From positions 55,723,735 to 55,787,734 of the forward strand of contig CM019070.1 in the NCBI GenBank assembly GCA_009667805.1: a stretch of 64,000 nucleotides of DNA, in the 5' to 3' direction. This stretch comes from Leptobrachium leishanense. Lineage: Eukaryota > Chordata > Amphibia > Anura > Megophryidae. The number at the start of each line of letters is the position of its first letter. Within the stretch, counting starts at the first letter, position 1. Below the pieces are notes generated by a model, which was not told the DNA's origin, did not search any database, and worked only from the letters and a program-made list of their open reading frames with translations. Shown here one piece after another: positions 23,310-34,925 of this stretch. A program made the translations under genes and the position numbers.

Positions 23310-23900
23310 CAGTTACAAGCATTTATAAAGCTCCAACAAGTTCTGCAGCGCTGTACAAAGGGAGAGACAGAATAATAAATATACATACACATTACACACA
23401 CAGAACAGTAGGAGAGAGGACCCTGCTCGAGAGCTTACAATCTAAGGCTAGGGTCAGACGAACGCATTCTGTGTGGACTGTACGTCTGTGCACAACGGAT
23501 GTACTTTCTGACTGACGACAAGGTAGTGGCCACACGGTCCGTTTTTGTGACTGACGTTGTGGACATGGCGCACTCCGCACGTCGTTCTAGCGGTTTTATG
23601 CTCTTGCCTAACTTGCGTCCGTTTGCCGCGTCCGTTGTGCGTCCGCACTTCTGTGCAGACGTACTTCGTGTGTGGGGCTCTATTGATCATAATTGTATGC
23701 TACCCGGACGTTAAAATGTGCGGCAAAACAGACTTGAACACTGTGCTCGTCTGACCCAAGCCTAAGAAGAGAGGGTGACACATTAGATGAGGGCGAATAG
23801 AGCACAAGAAGTATCGGGGTGCATGTGGGCTGTGTGGGAAGAAGGAGCAAGGAATGAACAATGAGGGGGTTAGGGAGTGAGTCGATAGGCTTCTCTAAAG
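23310..23900. repeat. Dispersed repeat with TTCTGCAGCGCTGTACAA motif, interrupted
   Basis: The signature TTCTGCAGCGCTGTACAA near 23339 recurs at about 44705, and in more degenerate form near 39125 and 61655, each followed by an ACAATCTA or ACAATTAGA block. A MITE (23447-23761) splits this copy inside the ACAATCTAAG block. The parent family is not identified. Confidence 0.55.
23447..23761. mobile_element. Inverted-repeat MITE, 315 bp
   Basis: The left end GCTAGGGTCAGACGAACGC and the complement of the right end, GCTTGGGTCAGACGAGCAC, match closely. CTAAG flanks both sides (23442-23446 and 23762-23766), a likely 5-bp target duplication, and removing the element restores a continuous host repeat. 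The interior is CpG-rich and non-coding. Superfamily uncertain. Confidence 0.75.
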
Positions 23901-25145
23901 TTATGGGTTTTCGAAGACGTCTTGAAGGACTGGAGAGACGGGGAGAGTCTGAAAGTCAACGTTACAGCAAACAAAGCAAACAATGATACCAATATTATTT
24001 TTCCATAGAAGGAGTCAAACGTGAACTGTTGTCCCGTGGTTGTTGGTAGCACTGGTGCATATACTTCTGCAATTTTAAAGTGTCAATCTTTATCTCTGAA
24101 CTCTGATTGAAACAACGATAATGAAGGCCTGAAGCACCTAAGGTGTAGGGCCCTTAAGTTGCCTCTGATGCTAGGACGCAGGGACGATTTTTCTAGAAAG
24201 TTTTGCAGCGCGTGAGGAGATTGAGCTGGAACGGTGTGGGAGGAGTCGACAGGAGGGTACTTAAGGCGCGTGTGGAGAGGGTCTGCGCGCCTTTTTCTCC
24301 TGAGGTAGAACGGTGAAAATCTCCACCCTCCCTCCCTGTTTTATTTAATTCCAGGTTGGGTTGGTCTTTTCGTTAGCGCAATAATTTGTTGGGCTCCTTT
24401 GTCATGGTGGGGGCTTGTAGGCAGTGCTGGCTAGGGGTTCCTTTTTAGTTAGAATAACTTTGGTCAGATGGTTGGGAGTTGGGAAGTTTTTTGGTGGTTG
24501 GTTGGATTGGAGGTGTGTGGTGGTTGTGGGGAGTCCTCTTTCAGCACTGGGTTATTGTTTTAATTTTGTTATGGGAATGGTTATGTTATGATGGTGGGTT
24601 ATTGTGTGGAGTTTTTAGCTGTGGCCTATATATAATAAATATATATATTATTCCACAGTTATGTGTTTGCGTATTTTTTGTGTATTTTTTGTCTCCCTGC
24701 GTCCGAACCGGTCATCAGTAGGCGACTTAAAACTATTTGTAGACTTTTGACTGGAACCTACACTGAATATTGTGCTTTACAACTTTGGCAGAAGCGACAT
24801 AGAAAACAAGGTGAAAACTATGTCGAACTATTATGGAACTTCCCTAAATAGTGAACTCACAGTAGTTTCATTGTAGTTGATTCATCATAGTTTGAAGTTT
24901 GCCAAAGTAAACCCAATAATATTTCAATAAAACAACTGTTCTTGGTGCAACCAATGACAAACCATTTTATGGTCTGACAGTCTCATAGTTCCCTACTACA
25001 ACCCAAGAAGTCTCGGACATTATGGGTCCTGACTTATAATGCTGATTTATGCACATCATCATTGCTTGGTTGTGCTAATCCTTCCCAGACTTCTTGTGGT
25101 TTCCCATTACTTACACTTCACTCCTTGTATTTGCTGGTTCCCTGA
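23901..25145. other. Intergenic DNA, possible LTR-like block
   Basis: From about 24130 to 24780 the sequence is GT-rich with a GGCGCGCCTTTTTCTCC-like tract. It may be a retroelement end, but no paired repeat or primer-binding site was found. Confidence 0.25.
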
Positions 25146-25592
25146 CATAGAAACATAGAAAAATGTCGGCAGATAAGAACCTTTCGGCCCATCTAGTCTG
25201 CCCAATTACATGGATACTTTACCTGGATTTATCTTTTGTTTAGGATAGCCTTATGCCTATCCCATGCCTGCTTAAATTCAATTACTGTTTTGGCCTCTAC
25301 CACTTCAACTGGAAGACTGTTCCATGTATCCACCACCCGCTCAGTAAAATAATGCTTCCTGATGTTACTTTTAAACCTTTGCCCCTCTAATCTAAGACTA
25401 TGTCCTCTTGTTTTGCTATTTTGTTTCCTTTTAAATATACTCCCTTCCTCTACCTTCTGGATTCCCTTTACGTATTTAAATGTTTCTATCATATCTCCTC
25501 TGTCTCGTCTTTTTTCCAAGCTGTACCTGTTAAGATCATTAAGCCTTTCTTGGTAACTTTTCTCCTTCAAGCCGTACACCATTTTAGTGACA
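25146..25592 (-). mobile_element. CR1-type LINE 3' fragment
   Basis: The minus strand encodes the last 120 or so residues of a CR1 ORF2 (KSYQERLNDLNRYSLEKRR through DTWSLPVEVVEAK-like motifs, ending HKAILNKR at 25229), nearly identical to the C-terminus of the LINE at 43005-44688. The 3' tail (GGGCAGACTAGATGGGCC on the minus strand) ends near 25146. It is 5'-truncated, as is usual for LINE insertions, and lacks all catalytic motifs. Confidence 0.9.
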
Positions 25593-26045
25593 TTGGCCTG
25601 ACATGGACCTTGGACTGGAGACCTATACATGACTCTTACAAAAAGTTTGCAAAAGTCACATTAGAGAAGGCTATTTCCGTTTCGTTCTTTGGATTTATGA
25701 TTTTGATTACAAATCAAGAGCTCATATTCTAGTGGTGTGGGGTTCTCCTGTGCATATTGCAACTATTCCATTCAGTGACAATAGATGTATGCATTACCTA
25801 TTTGTGTGTATTCTTCCAAGGCCAACAAGGGCTGGGCCTAGAGCAGCATATTGTCCTAATGTCCGTTTATTAAAAGGCTCATTACTTATTTGAAGGCCTG
25901 CAATAAAACTCCCAGCAGTGAGTCTCTAAACTCTAACAAACATTGCAAATCATTTTGTATGATTAAAATACTTTTTGTTTGCTCTAAATTTTAATTTTAT
26001 TTACATGAATAGCCGTTATGGGTCTTGAAAATATTTTAATTTCAT
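25593..26045. other. Intergenic DNA
   Basis: No supported feature. Confidence 0.5.
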
Positions 26046-27430
26046 ATGTCTGTCTGTCTGATTGACTATCTCAACACCCACTCTCTCCTTGACCCTCTGC
26101 AATCTGGCTTTCGCTCACTGCACTCGACAGAAATGGCTCTTGCGAAACTGACCAATGACCTTGCAACTGCTAAATCGAATGGGTGCTACTCTCTGCTGAT
26201 TCTTCTTGACCTCTCTGCCAGCTTTGATACAGTTGACCACTTGCTCCTCCTTCAAACTCTTAGTGATATAGGCCTTCAAGGTACATTTCTTTCATGGTTC
26301 TCTTTCTACCTGTCCCAACGATCGCTTGGTGTCTCACTTTCTGGAAGTACCTTTTCCTGGCAGCCTGTATTTGTTGGGGTGCCCCAAGGTTTAGTACTGG
26401 GCCCTCTTCTTTTTTCAATTTTACACTGCCTCTCTAGGCAAACTGATCAGCTCCTTTGGATTCCAGTACCACCTATAAGCCGATGACACTCAAATATACC
26501 TCTCCTCCCCTGACCTCTCTCCGGTTCTCCTGGATCAAGTCACTGGTTGTCTCTCTGCCGTCTCAAATTGGATGTCTTTCCGCTTCCTTACACTTACAGG
26601 TCTATTCACTAAAGGGTGAAACTCAGGCGAATTGGCAGGAGAAGTGAAAATTCTTGGTCAAAATGGCCAAATCAGAAAAATCCTCCCATTTATCTCACTT
26701 TCCAAATCAGCTTTTTGGTCTAGATTGTTCTCTTCTCCTGCCAATTCTCCAGAGTTTCACCCTTTAGTGAATAGATCTGTTACTCTTGCCAAAACTGAAA
26801 TTCTCATTGTTCCTCCCTCCAAGAAAAACCCAATGCCACCTATCTCTCTACGAGTAAATGGAACGCTTATTAGGACCGGTGACTTAAGCTCGCTGCCTTG
26901 GTGTCACTTTTGATTCTGACCACACTTTCTCTCCCCATGTCCAGACAGTGACCTAATTCTGTTACTATCAACTCAAGAACATTGCCTGCGTCTTCCCCTT
27001 TCTGACACAAGATACAGCGAAGGTGCTGGTTCTTACGCTTGTCATTTCACGACTTGATTACTTCAACTCGCTCCTTATTGGCCATCCCAATGCCCGTATT
27101 GCCCCTTTGCAATCTGTAATGAATGCAGGTGCCAGGCTTATTTTTCTCACCAGACACACCTAGTGTACCTCCCCCCTCTGCCGGTTCCTTCATTGGCTTC
27201 CTGTATGTTTCAGGACACAGTTTAAAATACTGATGCTCACATTCAAATCGCTCAATAACTCGACCCCTCCTTACATGTCTTCATAACTTTGCAAGCACAT
27301 CCTGCCTAGACCACTCTGGTCAGCGGGCGATCTCTGCCTGTCCTCTGTCTATACCCGCACTGACAAATCTCACCTCAAAGACTTTTCAAGGGTAGCTCCG
27401 GTCCTGTGGAATGACTTACGTCACCCTATC
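26046..27430 (+). pseudogene. L2-type LINE reverse transcriptase, decayed
   Basis: The first frame gives [20 protein letters not shown], motif A in [13 protein letters not shown], and FVGVPQG, as in L2-clade RTs. A frameshift follows near 26410-26470. In the new frame the catalytic YADD box has its Tyr codon changed to TAA (26476-26478), leaving ADDTQIY. A MITE of 183 bp splits the gene at 26597-26779, after which the frame resumes at KTEILIVPPS. Later parts (to about 27430, APVLWNDL-like) are recognisable but broken. The copy lacks its endonuclease half and is dead. Confidence 0.85.
26597..26779. mobile_element. Palindromic MITE inserted in the L2 fragment
   Basis: The ends CAGGTCTATTCACTAAAGGG and the near-complement CCCTTTAGTGAATAGATCTG form long inverted repeats that continue inward (GAAACTC, then CTTCTCCTGCCAATT and its complement). 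TTA is duplicated (26594-26596 and 26780-26782), and removing the element restores the L2 reading frame. A second copy lies at 62867-63048. The 3-bp TTA target suggests a Harbinger-like family. Confidence 0.85.
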
Positions 27431-27920
27431 AAGATAAGACGGTGTGCTGTTGCCAATTGAACGTCTCTACTTTGGTGTCTAGTGTTACCAGTAGGAGATG
27501 GTGGAATCGGTTCCTCATCTGCTGATGCCCATTGGTATGCGATCTCTTGGATGCTTTTGCCTCCTCAAACTGATGCAGTTACTTTCTAAGAACCTCTATC
27601 ATTAATAAATTGTGCCTCATAGGGTTTCCATTCATCTGTTGTCCATTACTGAATTAGGTCCATACATTTCTTTCACTAGATATTTCATGCCATTGTGAGG
27701 CTTGTAGTAATTATTGGCACTTGATAGTGGGTTAGCATATGACGAAGGAAGAGCATCATACAGCGCATGGCAAACACCTTACAGAGGTTATTGCCCAATA
27801 CCAACTTGCAAGAGAGATGAGGCACGCCAGCAGGCAAAGGGTAACTTGCACTATCACTCCCAGAGTGATTGAGCATTGCACACAGTGATAATAAAACTGC
27901 CATGGATGATGTCATGAGAG
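27431..27920. other. Intergenic DNA, nothing recognised
   Basis: Possible trailing L2 sequence at the left edge. No frame is supported. Confidence 0.4.
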
Positions 27921-28217
27921 CAGAGGTTGAATTTTCCCTTATCCGAAATGCTTGGGACCAGAAATATTTCTGATTTCTGTAATACTTGCATAAAATAATG
28001 AGATATTTTGAGGATGGGACATAAGTCTGAAAACAAAATAGATTTATATTTTATATACACCTGATACATATGCAAGCTACTTTTACATAATATTTTTTAA
28101 TAATTTTGTCCCCCGTTACATGAGGTTAGGTCTGGAATCCTCCACTAGTGATGACATGTCGGCGCTCAAAACGTTTATGGAGCATGACGGATTTTTGGAT
28201 AAGGCATTCTCAACCCA
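27921..28217 (+). mobile_element. Tigger/MER2-like (pogo) non-autonomous element
   Basis: The ends are inverted: GGTTGA followed by CCTTATCC at the left, and the complement of GGATAAGGCATTCTCAACC at the right. Internal blocks CCGAAATGCTTGGGACCAGA, TTTTGAGGATGGGAC, TTTATATACACCTGATACA and GACATGTCGGCGCTCAAAA follow the order I recall for the mammalian MER2 family, a Tigger-derived element. This match is from memory and needs a database check. No transposase is encoded. Confidence 0.6.
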
Positions 28218-30033
28218 TGCCACAAAGCAAAGCAATGAGAGGTAAAATGATTTAGTTAAGGTATAGAATTGTTATAAATATAAAAAAGTGGGGAAAAAAA
28301 TCTTGTAAGAATGAATTACTCTGGTACCTGGACACTTACCGCAGCGTCTGCTAAAAAATAAATTTTTTCAGTATGAATAAATTGTCATCGGACACAATAA
28401 ATGTAATGTATATTAATTATCTAACATATCATTTCTTACAAATAATAGAAATAATTTTCTATAAGCAGAGACTTCTCCATACTGTGCCTAGTGTTTAAAA
28501 CTAGATATTATTTGCCAAGTGCATCCATTCGCTCAGCTCAATTTGTTAGAGCTTGGCCGAGACATCTGATCCAGTTTAATAGCATAATGTCTCTGATTTT
28601 AAGCCTTTTATTGCTGATTAGTAAAGTTGAAAACAAATCGTCAGCCACCACTGAACTGTCGTAGTGCTCGTAAGTCTCTCTAAGCTACCAAAGCTCCACG
28701 AGAAATTAGAATCAGGCATTTTTTTTTTAACGTCTTAGGCGTCAAAAGACGATTCTCGGATGCAGGTTGAGTGAATGCATTTCGATTACTTGCAAATTTC
28801 TTATTTATTTTTTTTACATTTAATATATGATCTATTCTTTTCTTTTCTTTCTTTCTTTTTTTTTTTAATCCGGGAGAAAAAGCCCCGAGGCACGTGTAAA
28901 ACTAGTAGCTTCATAAAGCAAAAGAATCAGATGTCTACTGGGCAAATTGACAGAACTCATTAATCTTAAATGCAGTGTTCTATAGACTCTGTCCTTTCAT
29001 GCACCTGCCTTAGCCCAGAGTAATTACATGATGGAACTATTAATTCTACAGAGCCTGAGTGAGGATAGGGTTATCTTCTCTTCTGAGTAATTGATTGCTA
29101 GCTGATTAGTGGACAACATTTCTTTTTTTTTCTCTTTGCCTGATATAATTGCCTTTGTGTTACAGCGGCCTTTGTGACCTGGAGGTAAGGCCATCATCCT
29201 GGTTCCAGGGCCCTGACAATAGCTCGGCAGACTTTGAAGTAATGAGGTGGAACTCAATCACTGCACGCTCGCGCAGCGGCACAGCCGAAGAGGAATGTAT
29301 TTAAATGATTTTCTGAGTGCTACAATTATACATTCCTCAGTTTGTTTTCCTTCCGTCAAGCATCCTCCATATTTAAATGCTACTTGGGAAGAAGAAAAAT
29401 ATATCTATATCTATATCTAAATGATAGATCAGATTGTTTGTATAAGGGGATGTTGCAGTGTGTAAATAGAGGATACAAGGAAATCATTGTCGCCGTCATC
29501 ATCACGATCATCCCATTCCGCGTTTTTGGATAACAGCCAGCCAAGTCTTCACCGTGTTCAATTGAAGCCAATCATGTAATTCCCTTCTACATCATTGAGA
29601 AGAGTGTTTATTTTACTATAACTGTGGTCTCACGCTGTGAAAACGGAACATTCGATCGTGCAGAGGCTATTAAAACTCTTTAGCATATAATTTGTTAATA
29701 GACGTAACATTTTCTAATACGCTGAAATATTTGTAACTAAACATATTGAAAATGGGAATAATTTTTGAACAGGAGGGAATTACTTTCCCTTTCTTTGTTG
29801 CTTTTAAAGAGTAAATAAAAGTCACTCACGTTTTATGTTCTAGACGAAGACAAAACACTTCCAAAGGGACGCTCTTCTGTTGTAAATAGTAGTTACATTT
29901 TACAACTTTATTAGTTTTTCTAATCTTTCTTATAATATTCATGCACAATTTCATAGGAGGGGGATTTGATGCTATACACTAAAGCAATATGAAGTTTGAG
30001 TTTGTGCACGTGGGTTAAAGGGAAGCTTTATCA
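28218..30033. other. Repeat-poor intergenic DNA
   Basis: No gene or clear repeat was found apart from CT-rich tracts near 28836-28867 and a short (ATATCT)n run near 29400. The frames at 29024-29571 have no motif support. Confidence 0.45.
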
Positions 30034-30180
30034 GGGGTCAGTAACCTTGGCCCACCACTTGTTTTGGAACTACATTTCCCATGAGTTTTTGCCAACATAA
30101 TGAGTGACTGAGCTTCATTTGACATGTAGTTTTAAAACATCTGGAGAGAAAGTTGAAGTCGCATGCTCTAGGTACTGTAA
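30034..30180. mobile_element. hAT-like MITE, decayed copy
   Basis: Starts CAGGGGTCAGTAACC and has GGAACTACATTTCCCATGAG and ACATCTGGAG blocks, the layout of a common vertebrate hAT MITE type. The right end is poorly preserved. Confidence 0.5.
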
Positions 30181-30511
30181 ATTGAATGGTCATAGTGCTC
30201 TTAGCTCTCTTGTCCTCTCCACTTTTGGAGAGCTGATTCAGCCTTTTGACGCAGGTGCATAGCCCCCTAGAACCTCAGAATAGCAAGCGCTTACCCGAGT
30301 TTCAGGGATCGAGACTAGGAAGCAGGAAAAATTTCATGGCCCAGCTCCCTCATTTGTCTGTCAATGTGCCATTGGATTTGCTGCCCTCTTGCTGGAACAT
30401 CTGGTTCACTGGCGCGGTCACGTGACATGCTGCGTCTTGCAGGAAGCTGGCAGCATTTCATGTCTGGAGGAGCCCAGAGCTTCATTCCAGGTAAGTCTTA
30501 AAATTATTTGA

Positions 30512-30653
30512 ATCAGGTGTCAACAACCTCAGTCCTCCCGATGTTTTGTAACTACATTTCTCCCTGCAGCTTAGTCAACCTAATGAATAGAGGAGAATCA
30601 TGGAAGATGTAGTTCCAAAACATGTGGAGGGCCAAGGATGAAGAAGGTGATCT
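30512..30653. mobile_element. hAT-like MITE, second copy of the same type
   Basis: Starts CAGGTGTCAACAACC. The complement of the right end reads CACCTTCTTCATCCTTGGCC, and the inner arms GTAACTACATTTC and GATGTAGTTCC pair. The target duplication is not clear. Confidence 0.55.
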
Positions 30654-31447
30654 AAAGAGTTAAAAAGGAGGGGGGATTGTGGAAGGGCATCACAAGGGGA
30701 AAAAGTTTAACCCCTTTTCCTCTTTCTGTTTTGACCCTAGAGTTTCCTTTCAAGTGCAAGAATCTTCCCACACTTGCTTTTATAGGACTTGACGCCTGGC
30801 GAACAGCATGACAAAATCTCACTGCTTCTCACCTGGGAACTCTTTTAGAGTTGTCAATAACATAACAATCAGGTGATTGGAGGTAGGAGAATAAAAACTA
30901 TACAAAATAAACACATTTCCTATTCATTCGAGATATGATTGATTGTTACATAATGTCCAGGTTCAGGTGTGCAAGTATTAGAAATGGCAACATGTGGGCC
31001 TATCCACTACACCTGACAGGTGACTCTTCTCATGTGGACAGCCACTTAACTTCACCTTATGCATTAACAAACTTTTACATGAATCATGATCATGGCTCAC
31101 ACAATACAGGGGAGTGCTTTATTATTTTATGAACCACTTAATCGAATGGAAAGTCAAGGCTTATCTCAAAACTGCAAAGAAGAGCTGAAATACATCTTAA
31201 AAAAGGTCCTGACAATCACAGACAGATAAAGGATCCTGTATCGAGGTACCATCCTTATACTTTTCATGAGTTAAATCAATTTGCATTAGTTCAAAGTATT
31301 ATTTTAAATATAGCAACCAATATATGCTTTCGAGTCTTGAAGAACCGAGTCTTTAAGAAAAGTTCTTCCAAACTGGTTGTAACAAGCCTCCTCTGGATTG
31401 AGTTTCCATGCATTATACTTGATATAAAGTCCATTGAATAATAAATT
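30654..31447. other. Intergenic DNA
   Basis: No supported feature. Confidence 0.5.
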
Positions 31448-31455
31448 CTCTAGGG

Positions 31456-31632
31456 CAGGGCTCAAAATTTCAAGTCCCAAGCTAGTAGCCACTAGCCAAG
31501 CCTTAAGAGTTACTTGCCACTAGTTGCCTCACCTAACCCCTATCCTGCCCTGCCTGCCTCTGCATTTCCACTCACCCTCATGTAATTTCCACTCGCCAAA
31601 TGTGAGCAGGTGAGTGGAAATTTTGAGGCCTG
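31456..31632. mobile_element. hAT-type MITE, 177 bp
   Basis: The ends CAGGGCTCAAAATTTC and the complement of GAAATTTTGAGGCCTG match at 15 of 16 positions. The flanks CTCTAGGG (31448-31455) and CTCTAGGA (31633-31640) form an 8-bp target duplication with one mismatch and a central TA. Confidence 0.87.
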
Positions 31633-31640
31633 CTCTAGGA

Positions 31641-31992
31641 CTTCCTTTACATTTTCTCCCTAGGACAAAGTAGTAATCCACATGTGGACCTTTTGCTCGC
31701 TGTATCTAGACAGGTATCAACCATATTTTCCTCGAGAGTACGAACTAAGACCGAAACCATTCTATTGTCATCTTAAATTCCCCAATGGCCTTGAGTTGTT
31801 CCTTATTTGAAATTCTAACACTCACATTGATCGTCTGATAAATCTTCTGATAAATAATCAATAGTGAAGAGGGAACATTTGACCTTTAGTTTGTCTTACA
31901 TCTAAGAATGGATTTGCATATCTATAGCTATAAATGTACCAATTATGGCACACATGCTTTCTACTGCTCTAAGCTAGTAACCACTAAGGTAT
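31641..31992. other. Intergenic DNA
   Basis: Nothing recognised. Confidence 0.5.
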
Positions 31993-32452
31993 TTAACCTC
32001 TTCACTACCATGATCGTGTATCAGCAGTAGCAGACACAGCAGCCCGCGATCATGGTAACACAATCTAGAGCTATTTCCTATAATTTCAAAGGAAATTAAA
32101 TTGTTGAAAACTGATTTCATTTGCATTTGGGCTCCATAACAAGCTCTCAAAGTTTAAGCAGCATGGGCCCAATGCTGGGTACTAGGTACTAAAACATTTT
32201 AAAGCCAGCTGGGGAATGTCTCTAACTGGCAACACTCCAGCTGATCCTGCAAGGAGATCAGAATGTTAGTAACTCCATTTGGCCAGCAGATGGCGAAATC
32301 AGCCTGCAAATAGTAACTACAATAAGAAATACGCTGGGAATATTCCCAAATATTTCTTACTGTATAATTAAAAAAGATTTTCTGAAAAACCACTGGATCC
32401 TGATAGTGGTTTTTGTTTTTTTTGAGAATTTATTTGTCAGTGGAAGGATTAA
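31993..32452. mobile_element. TTAA-flanked MITE, complete copy (460 bp)
   Basis: TTAA lies at both ends (31993-31996 and 32449-32452). The inner ends CCTCTTCACTACC and the complement TCCTTCCACTGAC are similar. It contains both halves seen separately at 10397-10640 and 13690-13947. A TTAA target and C/T-rich tips suggest a piggyBac-like family, with Kolobok the alternative. Non-coding. Confidence 0.7.
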
Positions 32453-33761
32453 TCGAAAACAACGTTTTAAATTTTAGCTCTACAGTGCAGAAACGCCAAG
32501 TAGGCAACCAGATTACTCATCTGGCATTAAATGGTCAACCAGATTATCCCCTTTTACATATATACGTAATTGCTTGCTTTGTATAATATGCTGGAATAAA
32601 ACAGGAAAACGTTATAACTGTTGTATAGGTATTTTTCCCAGTGTGCTATTTTGTGAAAAATTCCATTTGTATTAAAGCACATCTGACCCTTTTCATTTTA
32701 CGACTGTCATAGTATCGCTACCTGAGTGAAAATTGGAAAATGTGTAATCAAAATGTTCAAATTTGAACTGCAATGGAATTGCAAACCAGACGATAAACAT
32801 CCAATATTGTACAATGTGACACCGTAATCTAGATTGGATGTTATGGTACCGACCCCAATATATTCAAGTCCAATCATTTGCTACAACGTATAATACATAC
32901 AGCACTGGGAACTGTAGATCTTTTTTCCTTTTTTCAAAATATTCTCTGCAGCAAGAGAGATAAATAAAGTTGACTGTGGCTATTATATACCAAGCTCTCC
33001 AAACTATACAATTGTTATCAGCACTCCATCAAGGCATTACAGTCGAAGATATAATGGAAAGAGGAATCCAAGACAAATCGCTTTGTTTTCTACAACATTT
33101 GTACTTTGTGTGTCATACCCAGCTAATGCAATTCATTACAGAATCCGAAAGTCGCATTATAGAAAATTCATGTCGTATAAATTACCGAGCGCGCATTTTC
33201 CGATGTAAGCTAAGTAAACATACACAATCTGATTTAGAAACAAAATTAGACTGGTTATTGATCTAGTTAATCTATAATTTTTTGATCTGATGAATGAAAA
33301 ATAAATGTAAAAACAGGTTCGGATGGATTTAGCTGCCGTACTTCAAAATGTTTATCATAATCATATTTCTAATGGAATTGCATCAAACCCTTGTAGGGCT
33401 GTCTAATTGCCAGCTTGTCCTTTACTGTAATTACCTTACTCATTACCGTAGCCTGTCCAATTCCCCAATGCTCTGAAGAATAACCGCACTCCTTGTTAAA
33501 TATCTTGAATTCCAATCTAATTTCTTGTGTTGGTTTTTTTTCTTCTTTTTTTTCACTTTCTCAAATATGTTAAAGGGCTCAAGTATTTTACGTACAAGGC
33601 TCGTTTTGCAAAGAGTAGTTTTAAGATCACATTTTCTTATTAATCATATAAATTTAAGTCGAAATAGTCAGCCTGTAAAAACAAACAAGAAAACAAGAAC
33701 TACCTCCCCCCATTGATTGGCAATTGGGGCATGTTTTTGCAGTTGTGTTATGTTTTATATA
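32453..33761. other. Repeat-poor AT-rich DNA
   Basis: A 98-codon frame at 32970-33266 has no family features. The sequence 33,100-33,480 has many TAAT/ATTA motifs and no repeat signature. Confidence 0.45.
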
Positions 33762-34544
33762 CACTCACCAGTCACTTTATTAAATACACTTTGCTAGTAC
33801 CGGGTTGGACCCTTTTTTGCCTTTAGAACTGCCTTAATTCTTCATGGCATAGAAACATATCCTCAGAGATTTTGGTCCATATTGACATGATAGCATCACG
33901 CAGTTGCTGCAGATTTGTTGGCTGCACATTCATGATGCGAATCTCCCGTTCCACCACATCCCAAAGATGCCCTATTGGATTGAGATCTGGTGATTGTGGA
34001 GGCCACTGGAGTGCAGTGACCTCATTGTCATGTTCAAGAAACCAGCTTGATATGATTTGAGCTTTTTGACATGGTGCATTATCCTGCCGGCATTAGCCAT
34101 CAGCAGATGTGTACATCAGGTTACACTGTGGTCATAAAGGGATGGACATTGTCAACAACAATACTTAGGTAGGCTGTGGCATTTAAACGATGCTCAATTG
34201 GTACTAAGGGGCCAAACGTATGTCAAGAAAATATCCCCCACACCATTACACCACCAACACAAGTCTGAACCGTTGATACAAGGCAGGATAGATCCATGCT
34301 TTCATGCTGTTTACGCCGTCGCCAAATTCTGACCCTACCTTCTGAATGTCGCAGCTGAAATTGAGACTCATCAGACCAGGCAACGTTTTTCCAATCTTCT
34401 ATTGTGCAAGTTTGGTGAGCCTGTGTGAATTGTAGCCTCAGTTTCTTGTTCTTAGCTGACAGGAGTGGCATCTGGTGTGGTCTTCTGCTTCATGCAAATG
34501 AAGTCCACAACTTCTCACTTTTTTTGCATCTTTCTTGGGTCTAT
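33762..34544 (-). mobile_element. Tc1-like transposon remnant
   Basis: The left terminus CACTCACCAGTCACTTTATT follows a TA. Most of the transposase coding region lies on the minus strand, but the right half of the element (transposase N-terminus and right inverted repeat) is missing, replaced from 34545 by another element. This is a different Tc1 family from the 6138-7759 element. Confidence 0.8.
33800..34471 (-). pseudogene. Tc1-like transposase C-terminal part, broken
   Basis: An open stretch at 34223-34471 encodes MPLLSAKNKKLRLQF, then WKNVAWSDESQFQL (first catalytic Asp in SDES) and GGVMVWGIFS, closed by TAA. Downstream pieces resembling [19 protein letters not shown] sequence (near 33950-33990) are present only in shifted frames, so the DDE domain is interrupted several times. 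The N-terminal DNA-binding domain is absent. Confidence 0.82.
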
Positions 34545-34686
34545 AATAACACAGAACCCTCCTTGCCAGTGCCAAGCCATACTAGATGGCTTTTTTTTTA
34601 GCAATGGTCAAGTTATGCCACCAGTGACAGTCACTCCTGTACAGCTGTTTAAGGCATGCCATGGGCAAGGAGGGTTCTGTCTTATT
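34545..34686. mobile_element. Small inverted-repeat element, 142 bp
   Basis: The arms of 36 bp are nearly complementary: ACAGAACCCTCCTTGCC on the left and GGCAAGGAGGGTTCTGT on the right are perfect, with further matches on both sides. Non-coding. It lies between a Tc1 remnant and a hAT end. Target duplication not resolved. Confidence 0.65.
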
Positions 34687-34691
34687 AAAGA

Positions 34692-34925
34692 TAGTGATGA
34701 GCCGAACACCCCCGTGTTCGGTTCGCATTTGAACTCGAACAATTTCAAAAGTTTGAGTTCGAACTCGAACCGAACTCAATGGAAGTCAATGGGACTCGAA
34801 AGTTCGATTTTTAGAATGTCCTCCAAGAGGGCATATATGCCAGATATTTGCCATAAAAGGTGTATGGGGGTCCGGGTAGTGCCCTGGGGGACAGGAAACA
34901 AGGACAAAAAGTTTTAAAAAAGACG
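34692..34925. mobile_element. Solo end of a hAT element related to the 12-kb element
   Basis: Begins TAGTGATGAGCCGAACACCC and matches the reverse complement of 61264 down to about 61030 over some 230 bp, including the TTCGAACTCGAA cluster and GCCATAAAAGGTGTATGGGG. No matching second end was found nearby, so it is a fragment or one end of a badly decayed copy. Confidence 0.8.

Noticed and set aside
32970..33266. 98-codon frame as a possible host gene
   Set aside because: No domain, no repeat protein similarity and no splice or promoter context. The AT-rich codon pattern looks like chance.
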